Shown here: positions 7,016 through 15,865 of the stretch, one piece after another | Layout: each line of letters opens with the position of its first letter | Position numbering within the stretch: the first letter of the stretch is position 1 | Assembly: GCF_000153405.2 (NCBI RefSeq) | Contig: NC_020802.1 | Coordinates: forward strand, 2,437,883 to 2,501,882 | DNA length: 64,000 nucleotides | Source: Psychromonas sp. CNPT3 | GTDB taxonomy: Bacteria; Pseudomonadota; Gammaproteobacteria; Enterobacterales; Psychromonadaceae | Direction: 5' to 3' | Notes under the pieces: model-generated | Told to the model about the DNA's origin: nothing | The model's database searches: none | Seen by the model: only the letters and a program-made list of their open reading frames with translations | Position numbers and translations under genes: made by a program

Positions 7016-8992
7016 TTAAGCTTTGGCTGGCTGATTAAAATTTTCCGCAAGATCATTAACCAGCCAGGTTAAGTGCTCATTCATTTTATTTAAACTAAAT
7101 CTGATAAAAAGTGCTTGTTGAGACGTGTCCTGGTAACGATAAACGTTACTCGCAACGCTCGATTGTAAGTAATTAAGGGAGCCACTCATAAAGCGATGAA
7201 AAAGTTTTTTTGTTCGATCGTTTTCAATATTTTGTATGAATTCATATTGTAACGAGAAGGCATTCAGCATTGTTTCCCTATCACTCACAAGATCCGTATA
7301 GGCAATAATTTGTGTCATGTATTTATGAAAATCAACCAGTAAACGCCTAAAATCAACACTAAGATCTCGACTTAAATGATAACTGTTGTCAAAGTTTTTT
7401 GTTAATAAAGATTGTACGACCTTCGCTTTATACTTAATGGGACTTAATTTTTTAAAATTTTCAACGCGGATAGCTTTTGTAAACATAATGGCGGCACCAT
7501 CACTGCTATTAATACATTTCACATCACGATTTTTATCGAGTAACATCTCCAAAACGCCACGCGATCGATCAAAAATACGCGTAGAAAAGACAGAGTCACT
7601 AAAGCTACCCGGCACCTTAAACTCGCCTTGCATTTTAAAGTCGCTCATATCTTCAAAATAGATACTGCCTTGTGCATGATGCTCATCTTCTGACTTGAAA
7701 CCATAATCTAAGCCAAATAAATATAACTTTTTAAAGCCCATCGCCACCGCTACTGCCGTTGATGCATTGGTAACGGTTGGATTACAGAAAAAGAGTTCTT
7801 TGTATTTTGTAGAAATATAATCATGAATAAACGAGGTGCCTGCATCACCCGCCTTTAATGCTATATGCGTCTTTTTAAATAAATCCAAAATTTTAGGGTA
7901 AACGGTATTTAAACAAATAAGATCTATTTTCTTTAATGTTTGTGCATGGCCTATTTTTTTCACCCATTGGTAGATACTCGCGGGCCGCTCTTGCTCCACA
8001 TGTAAATCTGGAATGATGCCATAATTTAATAAGGGTTTTAATGATGTTCCAGATGAAATAATAATCGCATTATTTTGATTTTCTTTTATATACGCAAGGC
8101 AATGATCGAGTGATGGCCCATTTCCTATAATAAAAACAGGCATTTTCTGCTTATTTTTCTTACCTTTATTTAATAAAATAGGAGCCTGATCTTCCGAGAT
8201 ATTAGTTAATGTATGACTAATGCCGATCACTTCATCCTCACAAAATCCCCAACCACTGCGAAAACGATAAGCAAGATCATTAATCGTTTTAAACGCATCA
8301 TTGGTCTTATCACTACAATAGTGCCGATATAAATACATGTTAACGACATTAAAATAACCTCTTTTCTTAAAAAAGGCGTTAACCTCATTAACATATTCCA
8401 TTTCACCACCACCAACTTTAATGATCAGTTCCCCCCCATTTTCACGGCAATGGTGAATGATTTCAGCAAGATCAAGACAATGTAAGGTGGCAAAAAAACA
8501 ATCAGGCTCAGGTTCAAAAATAAAGGCAGAACGGATAGCACTTTGACTAAAAAGAGATTCAATATGATAACCTAAACCAGAGCCTATAATAGCGAGAAAA
8601 GTTATCTCTCCCTGTTTTTTTAATTGACTCGGTCTATCGGAGCATAGCTCTTCTCTTCTTTTTTCAAAGATCTCATGGATCACTTTTTCATGCTGGTAAT
8701 TTTGTTTTTCTTGTTTAAGAACATCAAAACTAAAATTAGGAGGGGCTATAAAAAAAGCATCGACTTGTGCCTGACTAAATAATTTAGGATCACCATTATA
8801 AACAAATTTTCCCGCACTCATTAAATTAACCTGATCTTGCTCATCGATCCCTAATTGCATCTTTGATGGCTGATAATTTTTATAAAAATTATAAAGATCC
8901 GGCATTTCCATTTTCAGCGTGAGCATGTTTTTTATGAATGTAGCTCGTAATAACTGACTTTGAATTTTAACAATGAGAGGATCTGCTGGCAT
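7016..8992 (-). CDS. Motility accessory factor (Maf) family, DUF115/MptE-like flagellin glycosyltransferase
   Basis: Maf proteins transfer nonulosonic acids (pseudaminic or legionaminic acid) to flagellin in the cytoplasm, as described in Aeromonas and Campylobacter. The 658-residue product has the DUF115 core FIIGNGPSLD (287-296) followed by SSGTSLKPLL and PDLHVEQERP. A Rossmann-like N-terminal part (LAIIGSGLGYHIESLF, 133-148) precedes it. No other enzymatic family fits. It is the first gene of a pair with the TPR glycosyltransferase. No nonulosonic-acid biosynthesis genes are in the window, so the donor sugar must be made elsewhere. The family is clear; the exact acceptor is inferred. Confidence 0.88.
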   Translation of the reverse strand: MPADPLIVKIQSQLLRATFIKNMLTLKMEMPDLYNFYKNYQPSKMQLGIDEQDQVNLMSAGKFVYNGDPKLFSQAQVDAFFIAPPNFSFDVLKQEKQNYQHEKVIHEIFEKRREELCSDRPSQLKKQGEITFLAIIGSGLGYHIESLFSQSAIRSAFIFEPEPDCFFATLHCLDLAEIIHHCRENGGELIIKVGGGEMEYVNEVNAFFKKRGYFNVVNMYLYRHYCSDKTNDAFKTINDLAYRFRSGWGFCEDEVIGISHTLTNISEDQAPILLNKGKKNKQKMPVFIIGNGPSLDHCLAYIKENQNNAIIISSGTSLKPLLNYGIIPDLHVEQERPASIYQWVKKIGHAQTLKKIDLICLNTVYPKILDLFKKTHIALKAGDAGTSFIHDYISTKYKELFFCNPTVTNASTAVAVAMGFKKLYLFGLDYGFKSEDEHHAQGSIYFEDMSDFKMQGEFKVPGSFSDSVFSTRIFDRSRGVLEMLLDKNRDVKCINSSDGAAIMFTKAIRVENFKKLSPIKYKAKVVQSLLTKNFDNSYHLSRDLSVDFRRLLVDFHKYMTQIIAYTDLVSDRETMLNAFSLQYEFIQNIENDRTKKLFHRFMSGSLNYLQSSVASNVYRYQDTSQQALFIRFSLNKMNEHLTWLVNDLAENFNQPAKA

Positions 8993-9545
8993 GCTTTAAA
9001 AACCTTATTAATTTAACGGATAAATAATATTCACATATAATCATTTAGATCACATAACAAATATCATTTTAATATAAAGAAAACAGATATACAATATCCT
9101 GTATTTTTAACAAGGAAAATGCGTCATAAATTATGACGTACTCACTATAAATACTATAAATTATTATTTAGTCTAAGTCCGCCGAGATAGACCCATTTAG
9201 GATCTTTACACACAAAAAAATATATGACCCTTTCAGCTATATATACCCGTTATCATTCAAGGTTAAAAATTAAGAAAGTGGCGAAGCAAATATATTATAG
9301 GAAGAAAGTTGAAGGTATAACGGCTTTAACTGAAACGTTCTTATGCAGAAGATGTTTGCCTTTAAGCTTCCGCTCGTCAGTCCGAAAACTAATTCAGCGT
9401 TGCTGTATTTGATAAACGCGGGGCATTGTCATCATACTGCGCCTTGCCTTAGTATCCGAACTGACACCTGAATAAAGCACTTTGATTGGTAATGGATATA
9501 AAATAAGGGATTGAGCACGATAAAAAGAAGGCGGTAATGAATATT
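8993..9545. other. Intergenic region between maf and fliD with repeat-like segment
   Basis: About 550 bases without a supported gene. The first ~230 bases are AT-rich and presumably hold the maf promoter. From about 9230 to 9470 the base composition becomes more balanced. This part includes a 90-base unit bounded by imperfect inverted repeats (9376-9465), suggesting a degraded or small mobile repeat. A 62-codon plus-strand open frame at 9224-9412 runs through it but has no ribosome site or recognisable product. Confidence 0.5.
9376..9465. repeat. 90-bp unit with imperfect terminal inverted repeats
   Basis: The ends GTCAGTCCGAAAACTA (9376-9391) and TAGTATCCGAACTGAC (9450-9465) are inverted copies matching at 13 of 16 positions. 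It could be a MITE remnant or a structured RNA. Copies elsewhere in the genome would settle this. Confidence 0.4.
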
Positions 9546-9550
9546 CGTGT

Positions 9551-9601
9551 TAAAAAACGATTTTCCACATTAAATATTTTAAATTATTTAATGTAGAAAA
9601 T
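9551..9601 (-). terminator. Terminator of fliD
   Basis: A 17-base stem ATTTTCCACATTAAATA (9560-9576) pairs with TATTTAATGTAGAAAAT (9585-9601) with one mismatch. On the minus strand it is followed by TCGTTTTTT. It begins 16 bases after the fliD stop. Confidence 0.85.
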
Positions 9602-9616
9602 AAGAGGATCGTGATG

Positions 9617-11680
9617 TTAATCTCGTGTATAACCCGGTAACGCTTTTAAAGAGTTTTTTAAATTGGTCATGGTATTACCCATCATAGAAACGGCCGAATC
9701 CATCGCATTAAAGTTTTTATATAAACGTGCTTCTAGTTTATCCATTCGGTATATTAAACTTTCTTTTCTAGTATCAAGTAACGCTATTTTCTTATATAAA
9801 GAATCTACTTTACCATCGATAATGCCACTACTTGTACTCGTGTCACCACTAGAGCCCGATATATTACTATCAATAATACCCGATAATAAATTATTCATCA
9901 ATTTAGTCATACCTTCGGCATAAGTCACATCGCCACGAGGACCTAAAGCACCCCCTTCTATTAATAACTTGATGCCTGTAGAATCGCCTTTTTCTGATAG
10001 TAAAAATTGACCATCTCCATAACCTAAGTGACCGTCTATTTTACCGTGTACATTACTACCCGTAATCCCCGCTGATACAACACCAACACCAAAATCAGCA
10101 TAAAAATCAGCACCCACTTCATTAAAAGCCAAGCTTGATCCCGATCCATATTTATTGGATGTAAAAGAAAGTTTACCCGCGTCATTGAGCACACTAATAC
10201 TGATCCCGTTTTTTATGAAATTAGGATCTGAATTTATTTTCAACTGCATTTCTGTTGCTAAATCATCAATGGATGCATAGGTTTTTTGACTCAGTACAAT
10301 ATCTTCAGAAAGATAGCCATCAATACGCATTTTAAACGTATCATTACCTGAATTAACGGATGGAGTCAGGCTAGATACAAGCCCATCCTTAAGTGTTGCT
10401 TGTGTCGCTAGCTTGAGAATTTCAACATCATAAGTCCCAGGCTTAGTTAAACTACTATTTTTATCAAATGAAACTAAAGTATCACTCGCAACACCTGTTG
10501 CCGTAAAAAAGTCAGCAATACCTTGCATGTCATTCTTTAATGCATCTTCAAACTTTGAAGAGTTTAATTCTAACGTACCATCACGTTTCGTTAAAATACC
10601 TAGGTCAGCAAAACTATGGATGCTACCTTGAATATGTTTAACCTGTGTATTTAACACGCCACGCATCATACTTTTTATATTACGGATCGTTGAATCACCG
10701 TTTAACACACCGTTATTATCGGCTTTAGCGCCTTTATAAGAGGTTAATTCATTCATTTTAGCAAACGTGGCATTATAGTTTTCAACAAAAGCTTCTATCT
10801 GCTCTTTCACTTTACTATTATCAGCATCAATTTTAAGTGTTACTTTTTTACCCGGCGCAGTTTCACCATTAATATTTAAAGTCACACCTTCAATGACACT
10901 GGTGATCTCATTACTATCACGAGTAATTTGAATGCCATTCATCACAATGATGGCGTCTTGTGCCAAAGATGTTTGCTCTAAATTTTTCTGAGTTGCAGTA
11001 TACGTAAAGTTATTTAAAGCATTCGAGCTAGGAAGAGCGTCTCCGTTGGCATCTGCCACCGTTATTTCTAATGCATTCTCTTTACCTGTTGTTTTACTGG
11101 TTAAGACTAACCGGTAATTATTACCATCATTAATAATCGAAGCATTAACACTATAATCACCATTATTAATGGTATTACGTAAGCCTTCTAATGAGTTATT
11201 TTTACCATCAATCGTGATTTTTTCGATAGGCCTATCCGCATTAACAGAAAAATCACTGCCATCCTCATTATAAGCCCCAAAACGCAACGAAATAACACCC
11301 TCACCAATAGGATCTTTAACACTCGAAAAACTACTATTAGCGCCAGAAACGAGTGTTTGTGCTTGTGCTTTTTGTTTGATTTCAAACTGCCATGTACCCG
11401 TTTGAGCACCCACACCGAGTTTTGTATCAAGAATGGAAGTATCACTACTTGAAGCACTGGCGGCTGAAAATGTAGAGCTATAGGCGAGGTCTTTATAAGA
11501 CGATTTAAAATCATCAAGATCACCGTTAAGTAATCCATAAGCAGAAATTATAGCGGTGGCTTTGGCATCTTCTTTGGTGATTTTAGATAAAGCAGGATCT
11601 TTTTCCGCCCCAACAATTGCACCAACAATTGCATTAATATCAAGTCCAGAGCCAAGCCCTGTTGAAGTTACTGATGACAT
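9617..11680 (-). CDS. fliD: Flagellar filament cap protein FliD
   Basis: Caps the growing filament and folds exported flagellin. The N-terminus SSVTSTGLGSGLDINAIV is the FliD signature, and the C-terminus (KIALLDTRKESLIYRMDKLE... then SMMGNTMTNLKNSLKALPG) is the usual coiled-coil tail. At 687 residues it is longer than enteric FliD (about 470) but in the range of marine gammaproteobacteria. ATG at 11680 has AAGGAG six bases upstream. A sigma-54 type promoter lies at 11731-11748. A terminator follows the gene, and the fliS gene usually found after fliD is absent. Confidence 0.95.
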   Translation of the reverse strand: MSSVTSTGLGSGLDINAIVGAIVGAEKDPALSKITKEDAKATAIISAYGLLNGDLDDFKSSYKDLAYSSTFSAASASSSDTSILDTKLGVGAQTGTWQFEIKQKAQAQTLVSGANSSFSSVKDPIGEGVISLRFGAYNEDGSDFSVNADRPIEKITIDGKNNSLEGLRNTINNGDYSVNASIINDGNNYRLVLTSKTTGKENALEITVADANGDALPSSNALNNFTYTATQKNLEQTSLAQDAIIVMNGIQITRDSNEITSVIEGVTLNINGETAPGKKVTLKIDADNSKVKEQIEAFVENYNATFAKMNELTSYKGAKADNNGVLNGDSTIRNIKSMMRGVLNTQVKHIQGSIHSFADLGILTKRDGTLELNSSKFEDALKNDMQGIADFFTATGVASDTLVSFDKNSSLTKPGTYDVEILKLATQATLKDGLVSSLTPSVNSGNDTFKMRIDGYLSEDIVLSQKTYASIDDLATEMQLKINSDPNFIKNGISISVLNDAGKLSFTSNKYGSGSSLAFNEVGADFYADFGVGVVSAGITGSNVHGKIDGHLGYGDGQFLLSEKGDSTGIKLLIEGGALGPRGDVTYAEGMTKLMNNLLSGIIDSNISGSSGDTSTSSGIIDGKVDSLYKKIALLDTRKESLIYRMDKLEARLYKNFNAMDSAVSMMGNTMTNLKNSLKALPGYTRD

Positions 11681-11730
11681 ATGAAACTCCTTAATTGATA
11701 TGACTCATTAATGCACGAATATCACTATCT

Positions 11731-11748
11731 AAGCAAGAAATGAACCAA
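11731..11748 (-). promoter_or_regulatory. Sigma-54 promoter of fliD
   Basis: The minus strand reads TTGGTTCATTTCTTGCTT, with GG and GC separated by exactly 10 bases. It ends about 51 bases upstream of the fliD start, and the same architecture precedes fliE, fliK and flhA. Confidence 0.75.
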
Positions 11749-11790
11749 CATCACCACATATAATTAATATTTAGCTAAGTTACTCTTTAG

Positions 11791-12174
11791 CTATACTTTG
11801 GTATCAAACAACATTCCTTTAACACCGTCCATCTTTTTTAATAAGATCACTAAATCTTCTGATGGAATTTGACGAATAACCTCATCCGTTTCACCATCAA
11901 TCACCGATATAATGACTTGTTCAAGCTCTTTATCAATATGAAAAGAAAGGTGACTTTGCATGCTACTCATAAAATCATTAATCTCAGCAACGGTCTCTTC
12001 AATGTTATCAATACCCAGTTTCAAATCTTTAGGATCACTTTTAGCACTCATACTATCGAGGGCTTTATCTTCCTTGATCTGATCCTTAGTATCGATCTTT
12101 TCGACGTCTCGTTCCTTCGAGGTTTCATTCGCCTGTCTATTTATAGGTGATGATGAAATAGTAAAATCTGACAT
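11791..12174 (-). CDS. flaG: FlaG family flagellar protein
   Basis: FlaG proteins influence filament length in polar-flagellated bacteria. The C-terminal half has the family pattern LSFHIDKELEQVIISVIDGETDEVIRQIP followed by a short helix. The start chosen is ATG at 12174 (MSDFTISS), because GGAGG lies five bases upstream. A longer frame to 12195 would place that ribosome site inside the coding sequence. This gives 127 residues. The N-terminal half is polar and low-complexity, as usual. The gene sits between flagellin and fliD, the common order. Confidence 0.9.
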   Translation of the reverse strand: MSDFTISSSPINRQANETSKERDVEKIDTKDQIKEDKALDSMSAKSDPKDLKLGIDNIEETVAEINDFMSSMQSHLSFHIDKELEQVIISVIDGETDEVIRQIPSEDLVILLKKMDGVKGMLFDTKV

Positions 12175-12208
12175 ATAACCTCCACAATAATCCATTGTTA
12201 TAAATAGC

Positions 12209-12235
12209 GAAAAAGCCCCCTATTGCTAGGGAGCT
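12209..12235 (-). terminator. Terminator of the flagellin gene
   Basis: The minus strand reads AGCTCCCTA, loop GCAA, TAGGGGGCT, then TTTTT. This is a strong GC-rich hairpin with one G-U pair between the flagellin stop and the flaG start. It would cause the flagellin message to greatly exceed flaG. Confidence 0.88.
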
Positions 12236-12269
12236 ATATTAACACTATATAAAGGTAGCACCCTCATCT

Positions 12270-13970
12270 TTAACCAAGTAAAGAAAGTACACTTTTTGCT
12301 GATGCATTTGCTTGTGCTAACATCGAAGTACCCGCTTGTTGTAGAATTTGCGCTTTACTCATTTTAGAAGTTTCAAGAGCAAAATCTGCATCTTGAATTC
12401 GAGAGTTAGATGCTGACAAGTTTTGTGATACATTTTCTAAATTCGAAATGGTAGAGCCCAAACGGTTTTGTAATGCACCTAAGCCCGCACGTGATCCACT
12501 GATTTGTCCCAGTGCTTTATCAATCGAAGTAATTGCACTTGATGCACCCGCCATTGTAGATACGTTGGTGCCTAAAGAGCGGATAACTTTACCACCCATT
12601 TCATTACCCATACCAATTTTTGCTAGTGCAGTTGCTTGTGCTGCTTGACCATCCGCTTTAGATGTCACTTCAATTGCGCTACCATCTTTAGAGCTTAGTA
12701 CAAATCCACCACCTGTAACTTCAGTTGCAGTAACTCCCGTAAGTTCTGTCAGTGCATTCACAGCGCCGAGTAACTCACCGGCAGTACCGCCAGTCGATAC
12801 CAAATCAATGCCATTAATTTGAATTTTATCTTCTTTTAACACGGTCGCAGTATCTAATGCAACAGTAGAGTCAGTTGTTAATGTACCCGCACCATTTGAT
12901 ACTAAGAAACCTGTTTTAAGTGTTTCAACACCCGCACTCGGATCCCCTTTATCATTAATACTAATCGCAGAGCCATCAATACTTTTAAGTGCAATAAAAC
13001 CAGTACTTGTAGCGGCAGTTAAACCAGAGTTATCCACTGTACCACCGATAGTAATATCTTTGCCTGTATCATTGGTTAATAGTAAGCCACCGTTATCATC
13101 TAAAGAAGCTGTTACGCCACCCACATCACGGTTAATTGTTTCTACTAAGTTAGACATAGACGATGTTGCGCCCAGTGTAACCGTTGCATCGTCACCAATT
13201 TTAATTTCTAATCCCGTAGTGATACCAGATACCGCTTTACCTGCTTCGGTCGATGCACCTTGAACAACATTATACGTTGTTGCCATAACACCTGTTTCTG
13301 ATGTTTTATCATTAATTACATTGGCATTAGCCTGGGCTGTATTACCGGTAATATCCGTTGCAGTACCGATAGTCACGCCATTGATATCAATCGTTGATTC
13401 AGCAATTGCGCTTACTACACGGCCACCATTAAGGTCGGCTTTGTTCAAATCGCCATTTAGGCCCAATGCATTAGTACTTACAGAATCGATAGAAAAAGTT
13501 AATGTTTGACCTTCATTAGCACCGATTTGTAGCGTAGTACTACCCGCTGTACCATTAAGTAGTTTTGCTCCATTAAACTCTGTTGTTTCAGCGATACGAT
13601 CTAATTCTGAATGCAACTGATCCACTTCTTTTTGAATGGATTGTCTGTTTGATGATGAGTTAGTATCATTGGCAGACTGTACAGATAGCTCACGCATACG
13701 TTGCAAAATATTGGTCATTTCATCCATAGACCCTTCTGCAGTTTGTGACATTGAAACACCATCATTTGCATTACGTACGGCTTGGTTGATACCTTTAATT
13801 TGTGATTGCATTCCCGTAGAGATTGCAAGACCCGCAGCATCATCTTTTGCACTATTGATACGTAAGCCAGAAGATAGGCGTTCCATTGCTTGGTTACCTA
13901 ACGCTTGTGATTTATTCAACTGACGTTGTGAATTCAATGACATCACATTGGTGTTTACTACTTGAGCCAT
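12270..13970 (-). CDS. Flagellin, filament subunit
   Basis: Main filament protein, exported by the flagellar type III system. The N-terminal D0/D1 region (MAQVVNTNVMSLNSQRQL, then AMERLSSGLRINSAKDDAAG) and the C-terminal D1/D0 region (RAGLGALQNRLGSTISNLEN ... ending SAKSVLSLLG) are canonical. The 566-residue length leaves a large variable centre with a flagellin_IN-like repeat (GLEIKIGDDATVTLG...). Ser/Thr are plentiful in this centre, giving possible O-glycan sites for the nearby Maf protein. ATG at 13970 has AGGAG upstream. Two sigma-28 promoters precede it. Only one flagellin gene is in the window. Confidence 0.96.
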   Translation of the reverse strand: MAQVVNTNVMSLNSQRQLNKSQALGNQAMERLSSGLRINSAKDDAAGLAISTGMQSQIKGINQAVRNANDGVSMSQTAEGSMDEMTNILQRMRELSVQSANDTNSSSNRQSIQKEVDQLHSELDRIAETTEFNGAKLLNGTAGSTTLQIGANEGQTLTFSIDSVSTNALGLNGDLNKADLNGGRVVSAIAESTIDINGVTIGTATDITGNTAQANANVINDKTSETGVMATTYNVVQGASTEAGKAVSGITTGLEIKIGDDATVTLGATSSMSNLVETINRDVGGVTASLDDNGGLLLTNDTGKDITIGGTVDNSGLTAATSTGFIALKSIDGSAISINDKGDPSAGVETLKTGFLVSNGAGTLTTDSTVALDTATVLKEDKIQINGIDLVSTGGTAGELLGAVNALTELTGVTATEVTGGGFVLSSKDGSAIEVTSKADGQAAQATALAKIGMGNEMGGKVIRSLGTNVSTMAGASSAITSIDKALGQISGSRAGLGALQNRLGSTISNLENVSQNLSASNSRIQDADFALETSKMSKAQILQQAGTSMLAQANASAKSVLSLLG

Positions 13971-14038
13971 AATCTACTCCTAGGTTATTTTCTGACTTTA
14001 CTTATAAATATAAAGCAGTGTAATTGTGTATATATCTT

Positions 14039-14065
14039 GTATCGACCGCTTAAAAAATAACTTTA
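14039..14065 (-). promoter_or_regulatory. Sigma-28 (FliA) promoter, proximal, flagellin
   Basis: The minus strand has TAAAGTTA, 11 bases, then GTCGATAC. This compares with the consensus TAAAGTTT-N11-GCCGATAA. Transcription would begin roughly 60 bases upstream of the flagellin ATG. Confidence 0.8.
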
Positions 14066-14139
14066 AACTTTTTTTAAAATTTATTTTACTTGCCGTGTCG
14101 CTTCATTTTCAAAACAGTCGATATTCAGACTTAAATACT

Positions 14140-14166
14140 ATATCGACTGCCTACAAAATAACTTTA
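14140..14166 (-). promoter_or_regulatory. Sigma-28 (FliA) promoter, distal, flagellin
   Basis: The minus strand has TAAAGTTA, 11 bases, then GTCGATAT. It is nearly identical to the proximal promoter 101 bases away. The -10 is part of an inverted repeat (CAGTCGATAT at 14115-14124, ATATCGACTG at 14140-14149). Confidence 0.72.
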
Positions 14167-14176
14167 GGAAATTAAT

Positions 14177-14214
14177 TAAAAAAAAAGCTTTAAGGTTTCA
14201 TCCTTAAAGCTTTT
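14177..14214 (-). terminator. Terminator downstream of the MaoC-like gene
   Basis: A 13-base stem AAAAGCTTTAAGG (14183-14195) pairs perfectly with CCTTAAAGCTTTT (14202-14214), followed on the minus strand by a T run. It separates the housekeeping unit from the flagellin promoters. Confidence 0.92.
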
Positions 14215-14233
14215 GGGGGATAGGTATATAAAC

Positions 14234-14920
14234 TTAGAAGTAGACCCGAACGACAGAAACCGCTACACAGGCGGGCCTACGCGTGTTTTTTATTTCAACA
14301 GAGATCTCTTTCTCTATTTCTAAACCGCGCTTTATAGGGGTTACTTTAATTAAACGACTGTGTGCTCGCACCACGCTCCCTGTTTTTATCGGATACGGAA
14401 AACGTACTTGGTTTAAACCATAATTGATTGTCATCTTCGCCCCCGGATAAGGCGATTTTTCAGGATCTACACTGTCCGTTAGGTAAGGCAATAACGAAAG
14501 TGTTAAAAAACCATGCGCAATCGTCGTCTTAAAAGGCGATTCTTTTTTTGCTCTTTGTACATCCGTATGTAGCCATTGCTTGTCTTCTGTCACGTGTGCA
14601 AATTGATCAATACGCGTTTGCTCAATCGCCAACCAGTCGCCCACATGCACCTCTTCACCAATTTGAGCTCGCAAGGTTAAAAACAATTCACGCGCTTCGG
14701 GTGAAAGGTTGACCGGCTTTTGCGCTACATTAATCGTTTTTCCATCTTTTAAGATACTATATTCTTTCACCCACAAACGAAATTGCTCACGATTCGAATG
14801 CGCTCTTTTAATACAAAGAGAATAGTAATCACGAATAGTCGGCGACATCCATGTACTAAAATCGAAAGGGAATTTTTCCATAAATTCTATTTTATATTTC
14901 TGTATATCAAACTTTTTCAT
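14234..14920 (-). CDS. MaoC-like hot-dog-fold dehydratase/hydratase
   Basis: MaoC/PhaJ-type proteins hydrate enoyl-CoA thioesters. The core motif is visible: ARIDQFAHVTED-like QTRIDQFAHVTEDKQWLHTD, followed by KTTIAHGFLTLSLLP, whose Asp and His are the usual catalytic pair (the VTED and HGF segments). The protein is 228 residues, with an N-terminal extension of about 80 residues before the hot-dog domain. It lies 36 bases after pyrF and ahead of a strong terminator, so it probably ends the pyrF transcript. The physiological substrate cannot be deduced. Confidence 0.82.
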   Translation of the reverse strand: MKKFDIQKYKIEFMEKFPFDFSTWMSPTIRDYYSLCIKRAHSNREQFRLWVKEYSILKDGKTINVAQKPVNLSPEARELFLTLRAQIGEEVHVGDWLAIEQTRIDQFAHVTEDKQWLHTDVQRAKKESPFKTTIAHGFLTLSLLPYLTDSVDPEKSPYPGAKMTINYGLNQVRFPYPIKTGSVVRAHSRLIKVTPIKRGLEIEKEISVEIKNTRRPACVAVSVVRVYF

Positions 14921-14956
14921 TAAAATTCCAGTTAAACCTATTTTTTCAAGCGCATT

Positions 14957-15673
14957 CTACAGTAAAGAAGCATTAATTTCAGTTAACACTTGCATCGGAT
15001 TAGTCGCCTGCGTTATTGGTCTGCCAATAACCAAATAATCAGAGCCTAAATCCATCGCCTCTCGAGGTGTTTTAATGCGTCTTTGATCTCCAGCGTCACA
15101 GCCCTGAGGCCTAATGCCAGGCGTAATTAGTTTAAACTTCGCGCCACATAAAACCTTCAATTGCGCGGCTTCATGGGCAGAGCAAACCACACCATCAAGG
15201 CCTGCTAATTGTGTTAATTTAGCCAAATGTTTAACTTGTTCGCTCAGTGATCGAGTGATCCCAAGCTCTAACAAATCACTTTCGTCCATACTGGTAAGCA
15301 CAGTGACGCCAATTAAAAGTGGCGCTTTATCTGCATAAGGTAAAAGCGCCGTTTTAGCAGCTTGCATCATGCGCCGGCCACCACTGGCATGCACATTCAC
15401 CATCCACACGCCAAGATCTGCAGCCGCTTTTACCGCTTTGGCCACTGTGTTAGGAATATCATGAAATTTTAAGTCTAAAAAAACATCGAAATTTTGCTGT
15501 ACTAAGTTTTTAACAAAATCCGGTCCAAAATGGGTAAACATTTCTTTACCTATTTTTAAACGACAAACAGAAGGATCTAAACGGCGAATAAAATTGAGCG
15601 CCTCTTGTTTATTACTATAATCTAATGCGACCAATACTTTGGGATCGTTTTTAACCATACTTTCGTTTTTCAT
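14957..15673 (-). CDS. pyrF: Orotidine 5'-phosphate decarboxylase
   Basis: Catalyses the last step of UMP synthesis. The catalytic motif [10 protein letters not shown] (residues 67-76) carries Asp67, Lys69 and Asp72. VALDYSNK near the start and the C-terminal TPGIRP and [11 protein letters not shown] segments complete the phosphate-binding barrel. The 238-residue length is normal. An internal Met at residue 6 is an alternative start; neither has a strong ribosome site. It follows lapA-lapB, as in many gammaproteobacteria. Confidence 0.96.
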   Translation of the reverse strand: MKNESMVKNDPKVLVALDYSNKQEALNFIRRLDPSVCRLKIGKEMFTHFGPDFVKNLVQQNFDVFLDLKFHDIPNTVAKAVKAAADLGVWMVNVHASGGRRMMQAAKTALLPYADKAPLLIGVTVLTSMDESDLLELGITRSLSEQVKHLAKLTQLAGLDGVVCSAHEAAQLKVLCGAKFKLITPGIRPQGCDAGDQRRIKTPREAMDLGSDYLVIGRPITQATNPMQVLTEINASLL

Positions 15674-15865
15674 GTTTTATTTTTCTTTTATAGTGATAGC
15701 AATGGAATTAATTAAGTTTTCATGTATTGCGCAGGAAAAATTAACACTAGCAAGGCGTGAGTTGCAGGAGATAGTTTCTCTCACTTCAAAAATCACAACG
15801 CAGGTAGGGATAATTTCAACAAGCAAGACGGCTAACCTTTTAGTTCCTTTGCTATTAGGTAATGT

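Noticed and set aside
9224-9412. 62-codon plus-strand open frame
   Set aside because: No ribosome site, basic and Arg/Cys-rich accidental-looking product, and it runs through a repeat-like noncoding segment.
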